From contig NC_045142.1 in NCBI RefSeq assembly GCF_008831285.2, positions 11,980,716-12,044,715 on the forward strand: a stretch of 64,000 nucleotides of DNA. The letters are read 5' to 3'. The stretch comes from Nymphaea colorata (lineage: Eukaryota; Streptophyta; Magnoliopsida; Nymphaeales; Nymphaeaceae). Under the pieces are notes generated by a model, which ran no database searches, was not told the origin of the DNA, and saw nothing but the letters and a program-made list of their open reading frames with translations. Of this stretch, positions 57,310 through 64,000 are shown piece after piece (position 1 is the first letter of the stretch; the number at the start of each line of letters is the position of its first letter). The translations under genes and the position numbers were made by a program.

Positions 57310-59000
57310 CCAGTGATGATGATGGCATATATGGGTGATTTCTATTGCTGGTATAGATCCTCTACTTTGAGTGCAAAATTATATGCAAGAGAGTTTTATA
57401 ATCGATATAGACCTCTTGTCTGAGTAATTAAATATACTATTCTATGATGGATATCATAGATATCAAAGTAGGGGCAGAGCCAAGAATTTTTTTTTTCATG
57501 GGGCACCAAGCATATAGTTAACAAATTTTCAATTGGTCATGAGGGAGTGACCCAAGTCTCGGGAGGCTGTCCTATATAACTAGATCCATATGCACCCAAA
57601 TTCAGCCACCAATTTAATATTTTAGAGAATGGCTTAGTGGGAGCCCCTCCAATCTATGCCCTGATTCAAAGGTGTACTTTTGTTCGCATTGAATATCGAT
57701 TTCAAGAGTTTCATTATTTTTTTATGTTGATTATGTGAGCTACATTAAGTACCACAGTGCTTGCAGTTTTGGATGGAATATCCAGAAATAGTGTGGGAAC
57801 TTGCCTACTAGGTACAATCTTATTCTTTTTTTTTAATGTATGTTAGATCCCCCATCTTAATTTGGTGTATGTGAATAACATAGCATATGTATTTGATAAA
57901 AATGCAACTTACTGTGGGCCAACTTGGTCATTAATTTGCTTGAATTCATGCCAATAGTTCTTTACTTCAGTGTACAAATTTCAATCAACATTTTTTTCTC
58001 TCTTAGGAGTGTGAATTCATAATTTGCACAAAATTCATGTACTTATTATTAGGCCTACAATTGGACAAATGTTATTATGTGTCCATCCATCAACTGTATA
58101 TAAGTATGGTTTCTTTTTGGTGTTGTTTCTTTGTTATTGATTAATTTAGCCATATTATACTAAATTCATGTCAAATTATTGTTATCCCCATCATCTTTTT
58201 ATTTTACAATTCTGGCATAAAAAGCTCAATTCTTTCACATGATGCAATGTATTAAATCTCTTATAAAACAATATTTTCAATAGAAAAAAATAGAAAACAT
58301 ATAAATCTGAATTTTTTGGCAAGAATGTACCAAGGTAATCAAGCTAGGTCGAAGTTAGGAAACAATTGTTAAAGTTGAAAAGAACATACTCAAGAATGAT
58401 TTTTATTGCTTCAACTAATCAAAATTTCTCCACAATTAGTTCTAAGGAGAAATAAACATAGTCTCATATTTAACTACAAAAGAAAAAATACCAAATTCCT
58501 AAAATTACAACTCCAAGGACCAATCACATTGCTCTAGCTCTCCCACCTTTATTCGATCATTTAAACTTATCATAATGCAGCTACCTATCTTGAAAATAAG
58601 AAAAACAAGACAAAAACAAATTACGCACCCAAACAATAGTAGTTTTCATGATTTATCATTGCAATCTCTTGTTTGACTAAATAGAAAAAATCTTTCATAG
58701 ACCAGAATTAATTGAAATTAATAGAATCAAGCTAGGCAAAACCACATTGCCAGTAGTTTTACTATCCAATGATTCAACTTGACTCTCAAAAAATGAGAAA
58801 ATATTTGATCTAACAAAGTGATATAATTAACAAGATTCAATGCCCTTCTTAAATTGATGAAACTAATGGAAAATAGTGAAAAGGTTCTTATTTTGGAGGT
58901 TTTCCATCAATGCTCTAGTGATTTCTATTTTCCTCTGATGGTGAGTGCCTGCATAAGACATTGAACCATCTAAGAACAACAAAAGGAATAAAAAAACCAA
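57310..59000. other. AT-rich intergenic DNA, no gene seen
   Basis: No coding signal. A repeat-type end (GGGGCAGAGCCAAG) at 57474 opens a stretch of uncertain extent. Confidence 0.4.
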
Positions 59001-60342
59001 TCATTTAAAAAGATTAAATAGATGCATAGTTGAAACTCTCCAGCACGATCCCGCCCATCATCACCACCACACAGCTCTTCCTGACCTCCTGCCCTGCACC
59101 TGTGGCAACACACACCAAGCATGGTTTCAGGTTCCCTGGTTCAGGGCTTTTTTGAAGATCTTCACCACATGAATTCATTGTATTTTTCGGTTTTCGTTTG
59201 TTACCCAAAGCTAGGCAGTTGATTACCATCACCTTTCCTTCCTGGCCACCACTGTCCTCAAGCGCCCCAACAGGAAAAAAAAAAACTTTCATGGATTTTG
59301 GTTGTAGCTCTACGACCAAAATCCCCGGATCAAAATTCTGCTTTTGGGCTAAATATCAAGAACTAAAATCCTGCATTTAGTGGAGCATTCTTACAAAATT
59401 TGAATTTACATCCCACTTAAGCTATGATATCCATGCTGCCAAACACACTCAAAATGTTACAACGGTTGGAGCAACAAGTCATTTGCAACATTGTTTGAAC
59501 TATTACAAGAAGCATATTCTTATAAGGTGTCAACTTGTCAAGTCCTTTTTTATAAAACAGAGAAGATTGTTACAAATTTAGGTCTCAACTGTGAGAAGAT
59601 TAATGTCTATTCGACAAACTGTATTATATTCAAAGGACGTTAGGAATACAAATTCATGTGATGTTTCTAAACTATCAAAACTAAAAATATATGAAAGTTG
59701 TGTGGGTGACATTGAAAGTTCATCATCTAAAAAAAATAAAGCATATGCAAAGTGTTGTAGACCTTTCCTGTAATATCATGATCTAGGCAATTATTCATAT
59801 TTTCTAGACAACCTAGTATTGAAATGGCATGACGAACACCATGCAAAAAGATGAAAATTTAAGTCATCATGCAAATCTTGCTTGGAAGTTTTTTGTTGAA
59901 TTACATTGATAATTTATTTCACCTATTGCAATATTAGGCTTAAATTGGCAAATGGTCATTTTAATCCGTAGACATTGAATATCTATTGGTATATGACCCT
60001 CTATATTTGTTTCCTATAATTTGCTATTGTGGATGTGCATAACAAAGTCATATATAAAGCCAATCTTTGTCATATATTGGACATATATTTCATACACACA
60101 CACACATACATATATGACACACAATACAGCTAATGTGAGAAATTGATGTCTCAGATAAAAGTGATTCAACTATGGACTATAATGATGTTCTATATTATAC
60201 AAGTTTGTTATGATGAAACATGAAAGGAGAACATATTTTGTCACAAAGGCATACATCCATATTGATTGAAGCACAATGTAAAAGAATGCTATATGGTTTA
60301 TCGTCGTGATTTGTAATATAATGATATATTTTATATGGATGC
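59001..60342. other. Intergenic DNA, unassigned
   Basis: A 101-codon open frame on the minus strand (59014-59319) has ordinary composition but matches no family I recognise. The rest is AT-rich and may be the 5' part of the CACTA remnant that follows, though I read no conserved block there. Confidence 0.35.
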
Positions 60343-60390
60343 ATAATTGTTTGATGGAAATGTGGAATAATTGTTTGATGGAAATGTGGA
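60343..60390. repeat. Exact tandem duplication, 24-bp unit
   Basis: ATAATTGTTTGATGGAAATG plus TGGA occurs twice without mismatch at 60343-60366 and 60367-60390. Confidence 0.9.
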
Positions 60391-60479
60391 ATTAAACTCT
60401 ACTTTTGTACCACCCACTAATTTAGATGAGTTGCACAATGTAAACTAGGAAAACCTTCTATATAAATTGAAAACGAAAA

Positions 60480-60930
60480 ATAACTTATTGCATCAAGATG
60501 ACATCTTGAAAAGTATATATAGGACAATATTTTGGGACACATTTGAATGCTAGAGGAAAAATAATGAATCATCTCAATGCTCATTTCATTTTACAGGATA
60601 TGTGAATGTCGTGCATTCATCTATTGAAGTGGGAGGAATTAGAGGAAGTGTTTTTCCCATTTACTTGTTTTACTATGAACAACCATGAGAAGTGAACGTT
60701 CTGGAAGACATTAAGTTCATCAAAATATCACTCATGTATCCTTGTAAAATACCATAAACTTTGAGGACCTGAAAGTTTTTGTTGTCATGTGTGAGTGCAT
60801 TAAGTTCTTCTACCATTGACATTGAAAAAATGTTTGTCAAAGAGGATTAGTTCAGTCTCAATTAAACTGCGTGGATTTTTCTAAAGAGTTATGTTAAAAA
60901 AATGGACATAATATTGGTTTGTCCAACTCC
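60480..60930 (+). mobile_element. CACTA (En/Spm) transposase tnp2 remnant
   Basis: On the plus strand, across stops, it reads GTHLNARGKIMNHLNAHF (about 60534-60590), then KWEELEEVFFPFTCFTMNNH (about 60625-60685) and WKTLSSSKY (about 60700-60727). A Leu-rich block with FLLSCVSALSSST-like text follows (about 60775-60825). TNP2 transposases have NI-GKTKDNLKAR-L followed by P-ACFTM--EK---F in this order. It is a different part of the transposase, on the opposite strand, from the remnant at 43720-44390. No termini are found. Confidence 0.6.
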
Positions 60931-61133
60931 CAGGAGAATATACAACTCTCATTCTATGCCATTAGGAGATCATAGTTTCACCCACTTTCTCCTATATGGT
61001 TCACATGACCATTCATTTGCATTGAGGTAAGACGAGGCTGACTAGCATAAAATTGGTGGATGTATCCTAGGGAAAGTTATGCAAACTGTAAATGTGCAAT
61101 ATGATGATATTCATTATAAAATTTATAGTATAT

Positions 61134-61136
<3 letters not shown>

Positions 61137-61166
<30 letters not shown>
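61137..61166. repeat. (TA)n microsatellite
   Basis: About 15 TA units. A second shorter TA run lies at about 61427-61446. Confidence 0.9.
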
Positions 61167-61167
<1 letters not shown>

Positions 61168-61260
61168 CCATCCATCAACAGATGATGCTTCTCATATCGA
61201 ATAAAAATGCAACTCAATAGCTGCAAAAAATAGGAACAATGACAATTACATCTTGCAGCT

Positions 61261-61393
61261 GGATGTTTTTTGTGCATTTTGTGTGACTAAAAACTGTTGT
61301 AAAAGGTGTATTTGTGATAACCATTACTTTACCACGATTTTTAGCGAAGGAATGCACCTTTTGTAGCAGTTTTTAGTGACACAAAAAACATCC
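61261..61393. mobile_element. Hairpin MITE with CACTA-like arms
   Basis: The left arm 61261-61308 (GGATGTTTTTTGTG, then TGACTAAAAACTG, then TGTAAAAGGTG) is the inverse of the right arm 61355-61393, apart from a 9-base insertion (CATTTTGTG) in the left. On the right the inverse reads GTCACTAAAAACTGCTACAA, so each arm holds a CACTA-type end (ACTA on the left), as in short CACTA-derived MITEs. The loop is about 46 bases. It is non-coding and could fold into a hairpin RNA. Confidence 0.65.
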
Positions 61394-61529
61394 TGCCACA
61401 ATTGGTAATCGATTGATTTCAAAGATTATATATATATATATATATTTAACTAAAACTCATTTATTCTTGTGATAGATTATTAAAACATTAATAAAGAACT
61501 TAGATGGTTGTCTCAAAACTTCTAAAGAT

Positions 61530-62060
61530 TGCATTCGAGTTGGGCTTGACACTTAATACTCAGCTCGAGCTTGAGTCGAACTCTACAAATTGGACTCAAG
61601 CTCTGATTTGATAATACATTTTTTCATCTCCACTTGACTCAGGAAGCTCGTTTGTTTGATTTTCAAACAATCAATCAGAACTTGCTACCGACTTCTACTA
61701 AAACACAAAAAGGACTGGAACAATGGCATATCGAAGAAAGCATAACTCACATCACATTTAGACAGACTGAACCAAAAAAGATGGGGGGAGAGAGGAGAGA
61801 GAAATTAATGTCAGCCATCCTTGTAGTCTCATTTCCTTTCTATTTACATCCCTGACATGTGAAGATATTTAAATGGACCCAGGGACACATGAGCCGAGTC
61901 GAGGTTTACTGAGTCGAATTCAGTGAACTCGAGTTCGACTCGGTTAAACACATGAGTTTTTATAAAACTAGAACTCAATTCGTCTGTGAGAAAAGTCGGC
62001 TCTAACTCCTGCTTGAAACGAACCTTGTTGTGTCAAATTTGAGCTACTCGACACGCTGTT
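61530..62060. repeat. hAT-like MITE fragments
   Basis: Two pieces, about 61530-61600 (ACTCAGCTCGAGCTTGAGTCG) and about 61885-62060 (ACACATGAGCCGAGTCGAGG to TTTGAGCTACTCGACACG), have the word content of the TAGGGCTG family but lack clear termini. They are separated by unrelated sequence (about 61610-61880). Confidence 0.5.
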
Positions 62061-62517
62061 CAAACCTAGCCAAAAGGTGCAATAGCATCATTAAGAAAGG
62101 ACTCTACTTCGATTCACAAGATAAGGAGACAAATTTAATTTGAAAATACAAGATATATAATGAAGTATGAACTTGTTACCACGCAATTGCGAAATTTTTG
62201 AGCTAATTGTTGATGATGTGACATCACAAAATGATGACGGCATTCTTAGATATATGAGTTTGCTTTAATTTAGTGTCGTTTTGTTCTTGATGCACGCAAG
62301 ATAAAAAAAGGTGACTTTGGCTGAAGGCCCAACACACTCGCAGGTTCATGGGCGTATGCCGCTCTCATCTTTGAGTACGCGGCCGCAAGAAGTCGTGAAG
62401 CCAGGAATTTGGGCTTCGACGTGACGAAATGTGAGCAATCGCAAATAATTCTCCCTCCCCTCTTCTCCTTCCCCTCGGCCTTTCGACGTTCACACAACTG
62501 AGATATGGTGGGCGTCA
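62061..62517 (+). other. Proximal upstream region of the ATG27-like gene
   Basis: AT-rich DNA becoming GC-richer from about 62330, with a CT-rich leader (CCCTCCCCTCTTCTCCTTCC) at 62452-62475 just before the first ATG. No certain TATA box. Confidence 0.4.
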
Positions 62518-62765
62518 ATGGCGCCACAGTCTGTCAGTAAAGAGCGCTTGCGTGATCCCATGAAGTTTAGCCTTCTTTTCCAACAAATGGAATCTCTAAG
62601 CCGCATTCTGGGGGCCTCAGCCTGCATTGCGATCTTGTTGTGGTCGGCAGCGAGTTCGGCATCTCGCGTGTGCGAGCTAACTGCTGTTCAGAGCAAGCAG
62701 GTCTACAGGTTCAGCCTGGCTTCCCCAATCAAAAGTTATCCTCATGGGGTTCTCAGTGAAGATGG
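62518..62765 (+). CDS. First exon of an ATG27/MRH-like membrane protein (partial)
   Basis: The frame opens at ATG 62518 and ends at a consensus donor GATGG/GTAAGT (62765/62766). Two further in-frame ATGs lie at 62560 and 62587. The last one places a clean signal peptide (MESLSRILGASACIAILLW, ending near ASSAS) at the N-terminus and may be the true start. The mature part, with RVCELTAV and VYRFSLASPIKSYPHGVLSEDG, resembles the start of the plant ATG27-like, mannose-6-phosphate-receptor-homology membrane proteins as I remember them. In these the split Gly codon is followed by an F-Y-K-V segment. Such proteins have a lumenal Cys-rich domain and one membrane span, and cycle between Golgi, endosome and autophagic membranes. 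The remaining exons must lie mainly beyond 64000. Function rests on one exon, so it is tentative. Confidence 0.55.
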
Positions 62766-64000
62766 GTAAGTCTTCCTTCTCTTTCTCCTCCTCTAGATAT
62801 TCCAAATGAATTATTAGATTTGTTGGCATCTAAGATTTGCCTTCATCTCACTTATTTTTTTCCTATCTGGGTGGGTGTGACGCTGAGAATGATGAAATTG
62901 AGCGACTGTGACTTAGTGGTCGTTTTTGTTGCACCCATATTATCGGCCTGTTACTTCCCTGGCTCTGCCTGCTCATAAGAGGCTACCAATGTGTCAGTCA
63001 TATATGGTGACTTACTGTATGTTTACTTTTGTGAATCAAATGATCGGCTGTCCTCTTTCCAAGCAATCCCGAATGTACTGCAATCCGACTCACTGCCATG
63101 GTGCTGGTTACTTGATGTGTTCTGAATAACCAATTTCTGTTGATTTACTCTTTACGATTTCGTTTTTGCCAGAGGGTTCTAGAAATCTTGCTCATCATAT
63201 GCGAATGTAGGGTTCTGATGCGTCCTAAATTTTGTAGGGGGATGTACATGTATCTTCAAGCTCTAAAATTGAACGAACCTATTCAATGATCCATTTAGGT
63301 GCTAAAATGCCCGGTCATGTTTCTATGGTCGAAGTATTCACGTTTTAACTCCACTTAGAATGTACGGTTAGGCGCATGGTATTATTTAGGACAATTTCAT
63401 ATATTAGACAATTTTTTTTAAGACTAATATTGCGTATTAGAAGTAGTTTTATGCTTATATTTTCATATATACGGTCTAGACAAGATCTCATGGTGCAAGT
63501 CGATTGGTTCAATCTGTCATTGCAGAGGTGCTGGAATGTTTGATTCATTAGAAGCAACCCTTGCAAGGAATAAAAGACAAAAATCTCCCCCTTAGTGGAC
63601 AGAATTTAAGTGCATCAGTATTTTTATTGCTAAAGAATGCTGTCACACAGCAGATTTTTGTGAATACAAATGAATGTATGAGGAAAGGACATTGTTCACA
63701 GGATCTAAGCGGACTAATCAAGAACTAAAAAAAATAAATGAAGAAACATGAGAAGCACCATGTAACTTGAAAGAATTTAAATGGGCGCGATTGTTGGATA
63801 TGATGATCAGGTGATATGCTGGTCATTGGATGATTAGCGCTTCCATGGTCGCTGATTTGCTGGTGCTGAAAGTACTCAGACAAGTGAATTGATGATTCCA
63901 TACGGTTGGTAAAGCTGACTAGAGCACATCCTTTGCTTTCTATTGAATGCATACTTGCATAGTTGGCTTCATCTTCCAGATTTCAAGGTTCAGTTCCTGC
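62766..64000 (+). other. Intron 1 of the ATG27-like gene, to window end
   Basis: Begins GTAAGTCTTCC. The sequence is T-rich with no coding exon I can place. A CTTCCAG/ATTTC acceptor-like site stands at about 63974-63983 close to the window end, but the following frame does not give the expected family residues. Confidence 0.4.

Noticed and set aside
59014..59319. 101-codon minus-strand open frame as a gene
   Set aside because: No domain, start context or splice signals support it, and the surroundings are transposon-like.

Overview
This window is nuclear DNA of a flowering plant. The evidence is spliced genes with GT-AG introns, a plant-specific trihelix factor, a plant-type GH17/X8 glucanase, an intronless plant EXO70, plant Copia, LINE, CACTA and hAT-type repeats, and a fragment of the chloroplast gene ycf2. 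The coding exons are rich in G/C at third positions while the surrounding DNA is AT-rich. That pattern fits a non-grass monocot, a magnoliid or an early-diverging angiosperm better than a typical eudicot, but I cannot name the species.

Layout. 1-3,500: AT-rich DNA with a hAT-like repeat end and a GGGCC-rich tandem repeat. 3,760-4,581: intronless SIP1/ASIL-type trihelix transcription factor (+). 4,600-11,700: intergenic DNA with two tandem duplications, one 585-bp hAT-like repeat and two short hAT-like elements, both with perfect 8-bp target-site duplications. 11,794-15,393: decayed Copia element (-). 18,140-19,640: second decayed Copia (+). 20,535-20,886: hAT-like MITE with a perfect 8-bp duplication. 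22,880-25,700: GC-rich promoter-like stretch and retroelement-like DNA of uncertain nature. 26,797-32,344: two-exon X8-domain GH17 glucanase (-) with a 4-kb intron and a Glu-to-Gln change at the expected catalytic nucleophile. 34,140-34,800: LINE reverse transcriptase remnant (+). 37,653-38,116: TATA box and a small putative two-exon gene of unknown function (+). 39,092-44,390: nested transposon cluster: a Copia gag interrupted by a rearranged piece of chloroplast ycf2, then a LINE ORF1/endonuclease remnant, then a CACTA tnp2 remnant on the opposite strand. 44,440-48,430: CpG-rich LTR-like stretch and microsatellites. 49,765-51,792: intronless EXO70 exocyst subunit (+). 52,770-56,960: LINE with ORF1, endonuclease and part of its reverse transcriptase, internally deleted. 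57,000-62,300: AT-rich repeats, a CACTA tnp2 remnant and a hairpin MITE. 62,518-62,765: first exon of a secretory-pathway membrane protein resembling ATG27/MRH-domain proteins (+), cut by the window end.

The genes do not form a pathway or cluster: they are ordinary, independently transcribed plant genes in a repeat-rich landscape. I found no new multi-gene system. The most informative items are the catalytic substitution in the glucanase, the mosaic plastid insertion inside the Copia gag, two hAT-like MITE families with intact target-site duplications, and the small gene at 37.7 kb.
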